Origin: Cryptomeria japonica
Lineage: Eukaryota > Streptophyta > Pinopsida > Cupressales > Cupressaceae
Reading direction: 5' to 3'
Assembly: GCF_030272615.1 (NCBI RefSeq)
Contig: NC_081407.1
Span: 315,424,456-315,484,455 of the forward strand
Length of the DNA stretch: 60,000 nucleotides
The notes under the pieces: generated by a model
The model's database searches: none
What the model was told of the DNA's origin: nothing
Seen by the model: only the letters and a program-made list of their open reading frames with translations
Program-made: the position numbers and the translations under genes
In this document: in pieces, positions 33,268 through 45,965 of the stretch
Layout of the letters: the number at the start of each line of letters is the position of its first letter
How positions within the stretch are numbered: position 1 is the stretch's first letter

Positions 33268-36200
33268 ATGGCGCCCAAGATCCAAGACCCTGTAGTTGTC
33301 CAAAATGTAGAGAAGCCATCTCTGAAGTATTCCCTAACTCCTAAAGTCACCTCAGAACCGGATGATAAAACTGCATTTTCACTCATCCCGGATCGAGTCT
33401 TATTGGTAGATGTCAGATTCTTTACCAAGTGTCATGTTGAGGAACTTGGTCATGTAGAGATTACTGACATATGATGAACTGTGCATTGACGACAAACTGG
33501 ATAGTAAAATTGAACATATCAGAATCAAGGGATTAACTGAAGCCCTAGTCTATCCTCGTGTGTTCAAACCCCAATGGGTTAAGTTTGTATTGAGTAGAGT
33601 ACATGATGATTTCATGTGGCTACAAGAGCAACCGTTCAAGATCACAAAGGAAGTCATTCACCTGATCACCGAATATCCCATCTATGATCATGCTCGTGCA
33701 TAGAAAATGATATCACAAAAGGAGCTAATCAGTCTAACCGGAGTAGAATCCAATTATCAAGGACTGAAATTGAATAATGTCACTGATGCTGAACTAAAAT
33801 TTGCAATCAGAGTCATTGGTTACTGTTTCTTCCAATCTGCAAGGGAAAATAGTGTACCATGTGCTGTAGTGGACCTGGCCTACAAAATAGTAAAGAAGGG
33901 AATGAAAGTAGACTTATGTGAAGTGCTACTAAAGAACTTATTTGAGAACCTGAACACAATAAGGAAGCTGAAGAAGAACAACTTGGCAAACACACTCAAG
34001 TTCAGTTCACTACTTGTCTGTATGTTTTTCTATTTTGAAAAATTCTTTCCCTCAATCGGTAAAGTAGTATGGGAGCTACACTGACCTATCACCCATTAGA
34101 TCAATGATTACATCAAGAAGTTAGGAGATGACTTTAATGATGTCATGGATGATTACTTTAGCAAATTCTAAGAGAAATTACACAACAAGTATAGGATCCC
34201 ACCACAGCTGGTCAAAAAATACAAGGACAATATATGTTTTGAAGTCGACACTGATTATTGCTATGTAAATGCTGTTGAACCGAGGATTTAGTCATTGCAA
34301 CCAATGGGTTATGAAATTGATTATGATATCACACAACAACAAATTGATGCCTACCTATCATTGCCAAGGCATGCAACTGAACTAAGGTATGGAACCTATG
34401 AAGAGGTGAACGAGAAAGTAAAAATGAGCATTGTAGTTGCTAAGGCTACAAGGAAAGCTACAAAGATGATAAAAGCTTTATCTGAGAAATTCAGAGAAGA
34501 ATCCTCATCTACACCTATCAAAGGCAATCTTGCCATTACCGAGGAAGAATCAAAAGCACAGGAGGCTGCAATAACATTGAGCACAGAGTTGCCAAAGGGA
34601 AAAGTTCTAAAAAGAAAGAAACAGGACATAACAAAGGCCCTACCGACTCCACCAACAAAGAGAACCAACACCAGAGCATTAGTTGCATCACCGAGCAAGA
34701 AACAAAAGATTGTTGCCATTCCTAAGGTAACAAAGACTTACAAGAAGTCTACTCAGAGACTCATTTTGTCAAAAGAGTCGAGTGATATAGAGTCTGATGA
34801 TGCTAACAAATTCTAGATTGTGAAGAGCAAAAAGGCAAACATTCACAGTGTTGAAAACTTTTGTGCCAATCTTAAGGAATACGGTGGATTTGCAGGATTC
34901 AGATATGTTAAGTATGAGTCTAGGAACAATGATGAGAAACGACAGATTGAAGAAGCTGTCATATGTACACTTCTAAAGTTTCGGTTAGCACCATTAGAAC
35001 TAGCAAAGTCACTTCCAAGTGAACTCTACTCACATATTGATAACAGATGGAAATATGCAATGGATTCAAAGAGACAAATAAGAGAAAGAAGTCTTGTCCA
35101 TTTATTTCCTGACATGTCTGTAGCTGAAATCAAGGAGCATTTGTCCACATACAATTCAAAATTTCTTGTGAAACAGAGAGCCTTAAAATTGATGAATGGG
35201 TTATATATTGATGTGGAGAATGAGACTAAGGCCAAGTGGCAGGAGATCTTCAAACAAAAGGATGTCAGTGAACAATCTCAAATTGAAATTGTTGATGTCA
35301 TCGAGCAAGATCCAGATGTCACCGAGCAAGGTCCAGACCCAGTTGACACAATACAAATTGATGAAGATGTAATGGATGAAGCCGCATCGGAGCAAGAAAT
35401 GATTGAAGGCACCACTTATGTAAAACTTGTGTCTAGTGAATCAGTCTTAGAACAAGTTCAGCCTTATCTGCCGGTGAAGCCAATAGTCCCAACCGAAGCT
35501 CCCAAGGACACCGAACAAGTTACCAAAGGTAACAAATCTGAAGCTGCAGAAGATACAAGTAATAAGTCTAAAGCTGTAGCAGACACAACAAAATATCAAT
35601 CATCTCAAGCACAGACAAGCACAACAAATATTACAGCAAAGACCCCTATCACCGAGCCATTCAAAGACACTGCAATTGCTACAGGAATAGTGCAAAGTGT
35701 TGCATCTACCAAGCAACCTACTGAGGGACAGCAAGCCTCACAAGCACTTGTCTTAGTGCCCCAGACAAAAGGAAAAGAGAAGAAGGTGAGAAAGCATGGT
35801 TGTAAATTTGACTTATCTAAACTGATCGTGTTGCCCAATGTCGACATCTCCAAATTAAAAGGGCAAGCACTCATTGAATTCAGTGAACTATGCAAAGCAA
35901 AGGCCGAACAGGAGAAACAACTGGCAATACAGAAAAAGAACAAGGTACTTCAAAAGGTTAGGACACTGCTCACATAAATGCTACCATCAGCAATAGTGTC
36001 AACCGATGCAGCCATCCATATTCAGTTGGATGAACTCCTTAATCAGATTGAAACATCTGGAGTTGATGCATCCGAATACCTAAGCAAGCTCAAGGATAAA
36101 GAGCTCACAGCAAGAATGATAGAGGAAGTCCAAAAATCAAATGTTGTTGGCAAGGTAAAACTTGTCAAATTCATTGCTGAGTTGTCCCCTCAACTCAAGC

Positions 36201-36661
36201 ACATTCTTTATTTATTCCAGAAATTGTGTACATTTTCTTTATTTATTAAAGACATCAAAAATAAAACTAATGCAATTGAGAAAGAGATCACCGATCTCTC
36301 ATCCAAGTTGACCACTGAGCCTAATTCAGTTCATAATTTTTACAAAAAGCTACAATAGCTCATGGCTCAATAGTTAGAACTGAGGAATGAAGAGCATAAA
36401 ATTAGGATGGATATAATGAACCTTCAAACATTATTCTTTCCTCATCTCTCATCAATCCAAGAGCAGCTCAACCGAGCTACAAGCTTATCAACTACCCAAG
36501 AGGGAAGCACTCTTGATGGCTTGATATCACTCTTATTTGATATTCAAGCACATAACTCATTAATGGAAAGTCTCAAGGACTCACTCTTAGTCGCCCTCAG
36601 TGACGCCCGGACCAAGTATAAGACTATTTTTGATCAGTTACCACCTCCAGATGCAAATTAA
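33268..36661 (+). pseudogene. ORF2 of the pol-less LTR element, unknown protein (copy 2)
   Basis: Same gene as 527-3920, here within the complete element. After the frame change near 33440-33475 all pieces lie in one frame: stops at 33701 (TAG), 34082 (TGA), 34097 (TAG), 34169 (TAA), 34289 (TAG, only in this copy), 34814 (TAG), 35975 (TAA), 36356 and 36371 (TAG). Recognisable phrases in the first part are WLQEQPFKITKEVIHLITEYP and SARENSVPC.VVDLAYKIV, which I cannot tie to a named domain. The long acidic Glu/Gln/Thr-rich middle and the helical, coiled-coil-like end suggest a structural protein and not an enzyme. The function is unknown. Confidence 0.75.
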
Positions 36662-37019
36662 GTTTGTAATGTTTGTCAAAAAGGGGGAGTAATATTATGT
36701 TACTACACAGAGGAAAGCCTAGCAAAGGGGGAGTAATTCTACACTTGGAGAGTAGTACAGTTTTGATAACACAATTTTGAGTATTGTATACAAGGGAAGT
36801 ATACCGAGCAGAATATACAGAGCATTTAGAGCACACAAGTACAAAACATAACCGAACATGCAAAATTCAAAGTTATGTACAGGATAATGATAAGGGGAGT
36901 ATATTTGCATATACTATTGACTATTGTACATATTGTCAAGTATAGTCATTTTGTCAAGTATATAGTTTTTTGAGTTATGACTTTGTAAGTAGTTTTTGTC
37001 AAACATCTCAACTAATGTC

Positions 37020-37031
37020 AAAAGAGGAGAT
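37020..37031 (+). promoter_or_regulatory. Polypurine tract before 3' LTR (copy 2)
   Basis: AAAAGAGGAGAT directly before TGTTACTACT. As in copy 1, two AAGGGGGAGTAAT tracts lie about 300-350 bases upstream (near 36681 and 36724). Confidence 0.7.
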
Positions 37032-37473
37032 TGTTACTACTCATCAAATTGCCATTAGTTTCATATCCAAAGTCATACTATATTCTAGTCGGTTAGTATT
37101 ACCGAATCATGCAGTCGATACACACAGAGAAGTCGGTATGAATAGTCTAGTCGGTTATTGAAGAAAGCAGTCACAGAACACAGTATTCACCAAGTTGTTT
37201 ACTGAGTAAAGGTTCATGGCTACCGAGTGGTAAAGTTAACTCACCGAGTTGATATTCACCGAGTGAAACGTTTTACTAGATACATTGAACCTGGACATGC
37301 ACATGAAAACGTGTTACAAGATCGAGGCACATCTAACCGTTTTTGCATTGGAAATTGCACTATGAGATTGTGTATGATTATAAGGCCAATCTAACCTATG
37401 AGATATTTTGTTTAGTTATTCATTCTAAGAATCTTTTTGTAAGATCGAAGAAATGAATCAGATCACTGTTGTA

Positions 37474-37511
<38 letters not shown>

Positions 37512-38247
37512 CATGATTCTAGGGTTAGATATATGACATGATATGATGTGATAAGAGATGAAATGAGATAGCAGTGTGTATGCATGAAGGAAGACTGTTA
37601 CAGAGACACAGAGAGGTCACCGAGAAGGTTATCAGTGAACAATAGAAGAACAAAGTAAATAGAAGGTTTTACTGAGTTTCATTATGGGTTATTGAGGTAA
37701 GCTACAAGCTAGGTAATCTTATTTAGAGCACATAGAATCTACTTTAACATTTCAGATGTAAATTTGTAGATATTTGTAATGATTATATTGTAATATTTTG
37801 AAGTTGTAAGAGAAACCTTTAATAGGGTAAAAGACTCTAACCAAGTCTATAAATTGTAAATCCTTTAACCAGGTACTACACTTATATAGTGTTGTAAAAA
37901 TCCTTTAGTAAGGTAGATCTAACTGAACTTAATACTCCTAACAGGGTAAGCTATCAGAAATAGCTAAATGTAGCTCTAACCGAGCATTCTTTATTATTGC
38001 AGTAGTGAAGTTCTGGGTGCCATCCCCACCGCATTTTTTCTCTCTAACCAAGAGTTTCTGCATGACCAAAATATATGTGTTATGGAGTGAATCATGTATG
38101 ATTGTTATCTGTTGATTATAGTTTTATTTTATGTTACTGCACTATTCTGTTTATGCATAACAGTAAGGTTATTACAAAAGAAAAGTTTTGGAGTACTGAT
38201 TCACCCCTCCCCTCTCAGTACATTAGCTTTCTATATTGGGCCTAACA
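37032..38247 (+). mobile_element. 3' LTR of the pol-less element (copy 2)
   Basis: 1216 bp with the TA run at 37479-37508. Followed by CCAAG. Identical to 4291-5510 except for the TA length. Confidence 0.93.
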
Positions 38248-38252
38248 CCAAG
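38248..38252. repeat. Target duplication CCAAG, right
   Basis: Matches 30152-30156 exactly. Confidence 0.9.
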
Positions 38253-41096
38253 TTATAGAGTTATTTCACTTGGTGGTGTATACTTTGATGTATTATGAAT
38301 TTGAAATCCTAAAAGATCCATTGATTGGATAATCTTGATTTAACGTATGTCAGCTATGTCTAGATTTTCAACTTCTATGATTCCATGAATTGGATAACAT
38401 TGATGAATGTTGATGCTTGATTTATATGCTTTATGATATAGAACTCTATATGATTCTAGAATAGGAGAAATTGGAAATGATGTATGTCATTATTGGATTT
38501 GCAAGACTGTACGATGATGATAGAATTAGGATGTATGTTTTATGTGTGGATCAAAATTATGAGAATTATGATAATTACTTATGTGTATTTATTTGGATAT
38601 GAGATATATTGAATTGTTCAAATGTAAATTATATGCGAAGTGTTTGATGTGTATTCTAATTCATGTGTTTAATATTATACAAGGTTATTGGAAATTACTA
38701 ATGTGCATTTAAGTGGCTCAGGAAAAGATATCCATGTGACCATGGAAATATTATGGAGAACCAAACCTAGACCTATGTATATTTGTAAAACCAGGGTTTG
38801 TCTATTTGGAGAGAGAACACCCCGTTCATGTCGTATTTTATTCATAATAGTAAATGATGCATGTGTGTTAAATGTTATTTATTTGATTTGTTTAAATCCA
38901 ACAAGAGACAGGATTTCATGTGCAATTTTGTAAAAGTATTTTCTTCATGTCACTTGACACATGTGTTGATTTATGTTTGAATTTTTAAATTTGTCTCTTG
39001 GAGGGAATCGTTTAACTATAGCTTTTTCAATTAATGTGATGTTATTTCCATAAATGCCTTGGGTAAAGAATCTTTGGGATGGTCAACATAGGTTTGACCC
39101 GAAAATAAACTTCAGAAGGGTTAAAAAAGAGTTAAATGGAGACCTAGGGGTAGTTTAATAAGGTTTCCTAAAGCCCATAAGGTATACCTAAGGGTTAGGG
39201 GTAATTTTAGGCAAGTTTCTACTCCCATGTGACCTTTTAGACACCCTAAAAAGTGACTTTTCTAAGTTGTGCGAAAATTGAAATTTGAAGACTTGAACTA
39301 AGTTGGGAACCTTCCTTTTCGAATGAGAGTTCCCTTTTCCATTTTACCTTACTTTCCTTTTCAGTTTTAGAAACTTGAGAGAACTCACACTAGTGTCTTC
39401 TTAAGCAAGAAAGAGAGATTTTGAGGGCAATCTCCCACTCTCCATTTTTGGAGACAAGATAATTTTGGAAAAGAAAAGATAGATTTGGGATTTAGAATTC
39501 TGGCTAAGGGTAGAAAGAGAAGTCTTGTGGAATTGGGCTGCTCATTATCAACAAAACTAGCATACCTTTGGGTAGTTTAAGGTTGGTTTTTATTTTTCTT
39601 ATAATATTTTCTTGTTTCATGTTGTTTTGAAAGAAATGCTTGTGTAAAAGACTTGTTTATCGTGCATGTATTTCTTGGAAATATTATTTAGTGTTTTATG
39701 CTTATGCCATGTATGTGTTTGGGAGAGAGGAGGGTCTTGTGGGTGGTAGAAGTGACAGCCCTCGAGTGAGAGGCTCTTGTTATGAGAGTGATCACAAGGG
39801 ATTCTATGTGACCCTTGCTGCATGGCTTGTTTATGCATTGGGGGTCATAAGGAGGGAAATAAGGAATGAATGCCTTGGGGGGCATAAGGAATGTGGGGTT
39901 GTTACACTTGATGTATTTGGTTTGCCATGAGGTGGCTATATGTTTTGGTTTGCCATGAGGTGGCTATATGTTTTACCATACTTGCAGTCTCCTTAGGGTA
40001 CTTGGTCCACTACCACCCTTGAGAAGACATCACATTGTGTGGTGCAGTGTAGCCTAGGTTGGGAATGTGATTGTGGTTGTTTTCCCTTGTTTATTTGAGT
40101 TTGCATGTGTGTTACCTATCTAGGGCTTGATTCTCTAAGCTCAGGGGCGGCTACTAGTTACCCTAGACTAAGAGGTTAGCACTCCATGGTCATAGCATTG
40201 ATTTATTTGCAGGTTGTTGAAAGGAAAGAAAAGGACAAGTAGAAGTTGTTGTTTTAATTGTTTGTAGAAAAAGATTTGGAAACAAAGTAACTGATATTAT
40301 AAGTGCAGAAATGTAAAAGCAAACTATATGTTGTACCCATTTAGGAAAGAAGATGTATCTAATTTAATTGAAGTCCTCATTCAATAGGAATGAGGGACTA
40401 GTTTGGGTATTTCACCCTCTTGTAATAATATCTAAATTGGATTCTAAAAATGCCTTAAATAATTGCATTATTTCTGTTAATTTAATATTGCATAAATGAA
40501 AAGATTTTGTTGAATATCAGTTTACATTGTTCTTAAAATTTTAATGCTTGCATGCATGTTTATTTTGAAAATAAAAATCAGACTATTTTCTATACATATC
40601 TCTAAGTTTTAAATTAATCAATAAAACATTTACTTGTTGTTAAAATTATTGAATTTAGCCATTTATATAAATGTTGTTTAAATTATTGAATACTGTAAAT
40701 TACTTAATTACAGAAAATAGAATCTAACGATTAAATGGACTAATTGATTTAAAATAATTTCATATTTCTATAGTTGTTGCTTATTTCATTAAAATTTGTC
40801 ATTTGGATAGTTGTTGTAAACTTTGACATTATTTAATGCAAAAATAAATTTTATAGTTAATCACATTTAATGGGAATGAATAAATTCTAAAAATGTAGTT
40901 CTAGGTATATCTAACGCTGTTAACTTCTTATTTTTATAGAAAGAAAACCTATATTTAGTTAGCCTATTTATTTCCTTTAGAAACTAAGGAATTAATGAGA
41001 ATTCCAAAACATAAGCATATAAATAAATATATATCTGTGTATATATTTATTTATAAATTTTATTTTAAATATATTAACATATTTAACATATTGGTG

Positions 41097-41097
41097 C

Positions 41098-41131
<34 letters not shown>

Positions 41132-41420
41132 ATATATATATATATGTATATATATATGTATGTATATATATATATGTATATATATATATGTATATATATA
41201 TGTATATGTATATATATATATGTATATATATATGTATTTATATAAATATAAATATATATATACATATATATATATATATACATACATATATATATATATA
41301 TGTATTTATATAAATATAAATATATATATACATATATATATACATATATACATACATATATTTATATTTATATTTATATTTATATTTATATAAATACATA
41401 TATATATATATATATAATTT
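41097..41420. repeat. AT/GT-rich microsatellite tract (copy 2)
   Basis: As in copy 1 but 24 bases shorter, the difference lying in the first pure TA run. Confidence 0.95.
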
Positions 41421-41512
41421 TATTTTTAAATTAAAAAAAAATTAAAACAAAAAATATATATATAAAAATTAAAAAAAAAAAAGGGGCAAAGGGTTTTGTG
41501 GCATGGCCTAGG

Positions 41513-41673
41513 ATCTTCGCCACTGTGGACTCCACAGTGAGCGGTGCCTGGGAATGCCACCACTGTGGTTTCCATAGTGAGCGGCTCCCGGGGAGGCCGC
41601 CATTGTGGTTTCCATAGTGAACGGCACTCGAGGTCGCTACCATAGTGGCTCTCCTGGGGACGCCGACGCCGCC
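41513..41673. repeat. GC-rich imperfect tandem block (copy 2)
   Basis: Same degenerate ~40-45-base units as 8800-8960; one substitution (A to G at 41624). Confidence 0.75.
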
Positions 41674-42928
41674 CTGTCAACCTTCGGCCACTTCTCCACC
41701 ACACCCATTTGCTCGGCCACCTCCATCTTGTTTGATCGACCCTGCAACAAAGAGAAATTTTGAAACCCTAACCCAGTATGGGTTAGGGTATTAGAAAAGA
41801 GATAAAGACAATAAAGAGTGAAAGAAATATAAAAAAAAGAAAAAGGGTTATCTTTTTATCATAAGAAATTAGGGTTTCTAAATTACTTAATACTTAGTTT
41901 AGTTATAGGGAAATAAGTGTGTGGAAAAAGATATGTAGTTAAAATATATGTTTTTTTAAATGGGCGTTTTTATTTTAAAGGGATGTTTAAATTTCTAATT
42001 GTTTTGGAGTTAAAATCTTATGAGAAATTTTAATGAATTTGGTAAGTTAATTTTGGGTTCCCTCAAGCTAATTTGGAAATTTAATGGAAAAACATAATGT
42101 ATGTTTCTACAACATTATTATCGGGTAAATATATTTGAGAAGATTTATTAATTGAATTTAAAGCAAGAAGAGATGTGAATATTGAATACAAAATATTAAA
42201 TAGTCGATGTTTACAAAGAAATAATATAAAACAACTTGATTTAAATTATATAATTACATTTTAGAGATCTAAGAGGTTTTATTTTTTATAATTAAACGGA
42301 ATGAATCAATATGGTAAAATACTTAATTGAAGAGGATATTGTAATGGTGCAATAAAATTTCTCTATAATAAAATTTAGGGACTAAGTCTTGCGAACCTAG
42401 CTAACCCATGTGGATATTTTTTATTTGATAATTTAATTATCATAACGATGTTGGCACCTTAAATGTAGCTGCTCAATTAGGTAATATTAATGAAATGAAA
42501 TAGTAATAGTGTTGGTATTTGGTAAATAATGGCTATTATCAAATTTAGTAATTATATTAATGACTTCTTAATAGGAGATTATCTAATTGTTATTATGAAA
42601 CGTAACTGAAGAAAGGGACATTTGAGTGAATTGAATAGTACCCTTATAAAGTTAATTTGATCTCTTGATTTTTAGAGTTATCGTAATTGTTATGTAAGTA
42701 ATATTTTGATTTCTATCATCTAGGAGTTTTACCGAAACTTTAGGTTTCTATTTAAAATTTAATTCATCATTCCCTTTAGAAACCCATTTATCTTATAATG
42801 TTTAAAAAGGTTTCATTTGGAACAATTTGTTAATATTGTCACAATTAATTAAGCAATGCTCGCATGTAAATAAGTGTTTTAAAAAAAAATTTGTTGGTAG
42901 TGTTTTGCCCAAAAGTTTGGGCACGACA

Positions 42929-42933
42929 GTGTT
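42929..42933. repeat. Target duplication of insertion S, right (GTGTT)
   Basis: One mismatch to GTTTT at 30019-30023. Directly after it G1 RNase H coding continues (KHRSGKSNKV). Confidence 0.6.
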
Positions 42934-44285
42934 GAAGCATAGAAGTGGGAAATCTAACAAAGTTGCTGATGCATTGAGTAGGAGAAGGAATTTGCTGACA
43001 AAAATGAGAGTGACAGTATTAGGTTTTGAAGATTTGAAGACCTTGTATGATGAAGACCCATGTTTTGCCAAACCTTGGAAAGCATGTAGAGAACCGGTTA
43101 TGGTTGATAGGAGTAAATGGTTGGATTATTTTATTTAGGATGGGTGTTATTCAAGGGAGTTTAGTTGTTCATACCTAAGAGTTCCATGAGAGAGAACCTA
43201 ATAAAAGAGAAACATAGTGGTGGTTTAGCTGGACATTTTGGCATTGACAAAATAGTTGCTTTGGTGAGTGAGCAATACTTTTGGCCCCAGATTCATAAGG
43301 ATGTTAAGAGATACATGTAGATTTGTAGAGTTTGTCAAGTTGCAAAAGGTAGTATTTAGAATGTGGGATTGTATAAACCTTTGACAAATCTAGTAAGACC
43401 TTGGGAGGATATAAGCATAGATTTTGTACTTGGATTACCTAAGACACCAAGAGGGAATGATTCTATATTTATGGTAGTGTATAGATTTTCTAAGATGGTT
43501 CATTTCATACCTTGTAAGAAGGCATCAGATGCATTACATGTGTCAGACCTGTTTTTCAAGAAAGTTGCAAGATTACATGGATTACCTAAGAGCATAGTTT
43601 TAGATAGAGACACTAAGATTGTTGGCTATTTTTGGAAAACACTTTGGAAGAAGATGAAGACAAATTTGAAGTTCAATTATACTTTTCATCCACAGACTGA
43701 TGGACAGACAAAAGTTGTTAACTAGAGTTTGGGAAACTTGTTGAGATGTTTAGTGAGAGATGAAACTGGAAGTTGAGATTTGATCCTTGTACAATCAGAG
43801 TTTGCCTATAACAATTCTGTGAATAGAAGTACCAAGAAAACACCTTTTGAGATTGTTACCATAGTGCATCCTAGAGGAATAGCAGAATTGAGAGACATTA
43901 GCAATGAAGACTAGAAGAGTTCAGTTGCAGAAGATTTTGTAGATCACATGGCAGCATTGCATATTCAGGTTAAACAACATTTGGAAGACATGAACAATGC
44001 ATATAAGGAGAAGGAAAATGAGAAGAGTAGATATAAGGAATTTGAAGTTAGAGATAAAGTGATGGTATATTTGAGAAAAGAGAGATTCCCAGTTGGAACT
44101 TATAATAAGTTGTAGATGAAGAATTTTGGATCCTATAAGATTTTGAGAAATTTCGGTTCTAGAAATGCATATGAAGTGGAGCTACCAGATAGTCTAAATA
44201 TTTCACCTATATTCAACATTGCAAATATTCATGAATACCATGAACTAGAATTCAGTGAGGACAGTGTTGCAGACCTTGAGAAATA
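42934..44285 (+). pseudogene. G1 chromovirus RNase H tail and integrase (copy 2)
   Basis: Direct continuation of the RT/RNase H remnant at 28794-30023 once S and the element inside it are discounted. Motifs and lesions are those of copy 1: HHCC module near 43207-43345, core near 43400-43730, TAG codons at 43136, 43361 and 43723, and Lys (43711-43713) in place of the catalytic Glu. No difference from copy 1 was noticed in this stretch, so all these lesions predate the duplication. Confidence 0.88.
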
Positions 44286-44467
44286 ATTGCCCAAAAGGAA
44301 CCGGATTATATTGAAGAGATTTTGGACAATAGGATTGGGCATAGTAACCAAAACAGTCAATACAAAGAATACCTTGTGAAGTGGAAGAGAAAACTAGATG
44401 AAGATTCATCTTGGAATTCTTGGGTAGAGGTAGACCACCTTGGTTTCCCTCTAACCCCCAAAAAGTG
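44286..44467 (+). pseudogene. G1 chromodomain remnant (copy 2)
   Basis: EYLVKWKRK, DEDSSW and EVDHLGFP as in copy 1; marks G1 as a chromovirus. Confidence 0.78.
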
Positions 44468-45013
44468 AGAGGCTCACTTTTCATTAACCCCGAATGTCTA
44501 ATGCAGGAGCATCCCCGGTTCACAACAATCTTGCATCAACCAAAAACATTTTCCTTTCTATTTTGTTTGCAATTTCACTTTTCTTTCTATGTGTAATGGT
44601 TTTGGCTCATTGCATCCTGTGGAGTTGGATTCTACTTGAATACTTTATTATCTTTCTTTCTTTCAAACCATGTCTCATTTGGATCACTTTTCGGCAAGAT
44701 ATCGCTACCAGTTTCCATGACAGTTTCTTGTTACTAATTGTTACTTTGTTACCGGTTGCCTGAGACCTATTATGGTGATCTACCAAAGACCATTCGAAAG
44801 CTTCCAAAGCCTTGACCATTGATCTCTATGTTTCATGGCATGTGGCTAGCCTTCTAAGTTTCATCCTTTGGATTTTCTAGAGGAATTTCTTCGCAGAGGC
44901 CGACCTTGTTCATTTTTTACGTTGGGTCTTCTTCTTTGGGTTTTTATCCCTTTTAGGCCGATGGGATCCTTTGGATCGATATATATATTTGTAATCATGC
45001 TCTAGAATGTAAT
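44468..45013 (+). mobile_element. G1 3' non-coding/LTR region, left part (copy 2)
   Basis: Counterpart of 11755-12300; no gene. A TATATATAT stretch near 44980 may be the LTR core promoter. Confidence 0.45.
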
Positions 45014-45960
45014 TGTTAGGGTTCCCACAGATATTGAGAGGGGGGGGTGAATCAGTATCTGACCGGTAATGAAATTCTCTTAAGACAAAACATGCAGAAC
45101 ATAAAGTAACAGTATACCGGTATGCAAGAATTAATGTAATTAACAGAATAAAAAACATCCACATGAAAAGAACACCATAACACAAGATGTTTAATGAGGA
45201 AACCTGGTGTGGGAAAAACCTTGGTGGGATTTGTGACCCACAATATTCACTTACTGGCCAATAAGAGAATATTACTTACAATAGGGGCCTGCACATGCAG
45301 GAAGGCCAACTGCCTAGAGCACACTGCTCAATAAGAAGTCACACTGACTTACAATGAGGATTATACAAATCCTATATTTTGTACTACTTTACAATAGCAT
45401 CTTCAATGCTAGATTCAGTACCAGTTCTTGCTCTGTTCTTTACATATACCCTTGACCTATAATTCGCACATTAGGTTTGCCTAGTAATTTTCTTTTTGCT
45501 TCCTGTCCATGTCTTACAAATGTCTACAATGATCTCTTTTATATACAAGAGTCATTTTACAATTTGCCAAGTCGGCTTACAATAATAAACAAAATATTAC
45601 ATATCAAAAATCCTGTCGGCCTCTGTGCTAGTATACATCTTTTCTTCTATGTCGGTGTACATCTTTTCTTTTGTGTCGGTGTCGGTGTTGGTGTAGAGTG
45701 ATCTTGCTGATATCGGTGCACTGTCTTGCTTGAATAATGCTTTGCCTGTAGAATGTCTTGCCGGTGCCATAGGATTGCAAGGTTCCCTGTGTAAAGCTTT
45801 GCTGGTATAATGTCTTGTTGGTGCCATAGGATTGCAAGGTTGCCTATGTAATGCTTTGCCGGTATAATGTCTTGCCGGTGCCATAGGATTGCAAGGTTTC
45901 CATCAATGACAAAACCTTCAATCACACACAATGTCTCATTGGAGTGTCCATATGCCAACA
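45014..45960 (-). mobile_element. Solo LTR, Copia type (copy 2)
   Basis: Same 947-bp LTR with GTAAT on both sides (45009-45013 and 45961-45965). Contains the 57-bp triplicate (about 45753-45903). Confidence 0.9.
45753..45903. repeat. 57-bp tandem repeat in solo LTR (copy 2)
   Basis: Same three units as at 13040-13190, period 57. Confidence 0.92.
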
Positions 45961-45965
45961 GTAAT

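Larger units (their letters stand above)
30157..38247 (+). mobile_element. Complete pol-less LTR element (TR-GAG/LARD-like)
   Basis: 8091 bp, flanked by perfect CCAAG duplications (30152-30156 and 38248-38252). It has two LTRs (1197 and 1216 bp), a TGGTATTAGAGC primer binding site two bases inside the 5' LTR, and a polypurine tract before the 3' LTR. Ends, PBS and 5-bp duplication resemble Ty1/copia elements. Inside are only a gag-like gene (31416-32708) and a broken ORF2 (33268-36661). I find no protease, RT, RNase H or integrase. It would have to be moved by enzymes of another element. The two LTRs differ at roughly 50-60 positions by eye, so it is old compared with the duplication. Confidence 0.88.
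38253..42928. mobile_element. Insertion S, right part (copy 2)
   Basis: Counterpart of 5516-10215. It contains the TA/TG microsatellite (41097-41420), the GC-rich tandem block (about 41513-41673) and the hairpin at 41765-41789. It ends GGGCACGACA at 42928, followed by GTGTT and the G1 coding sequence. No gene seen. Class uncertain (very long solo LTR or non-coding element). Confidence 0.55.
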
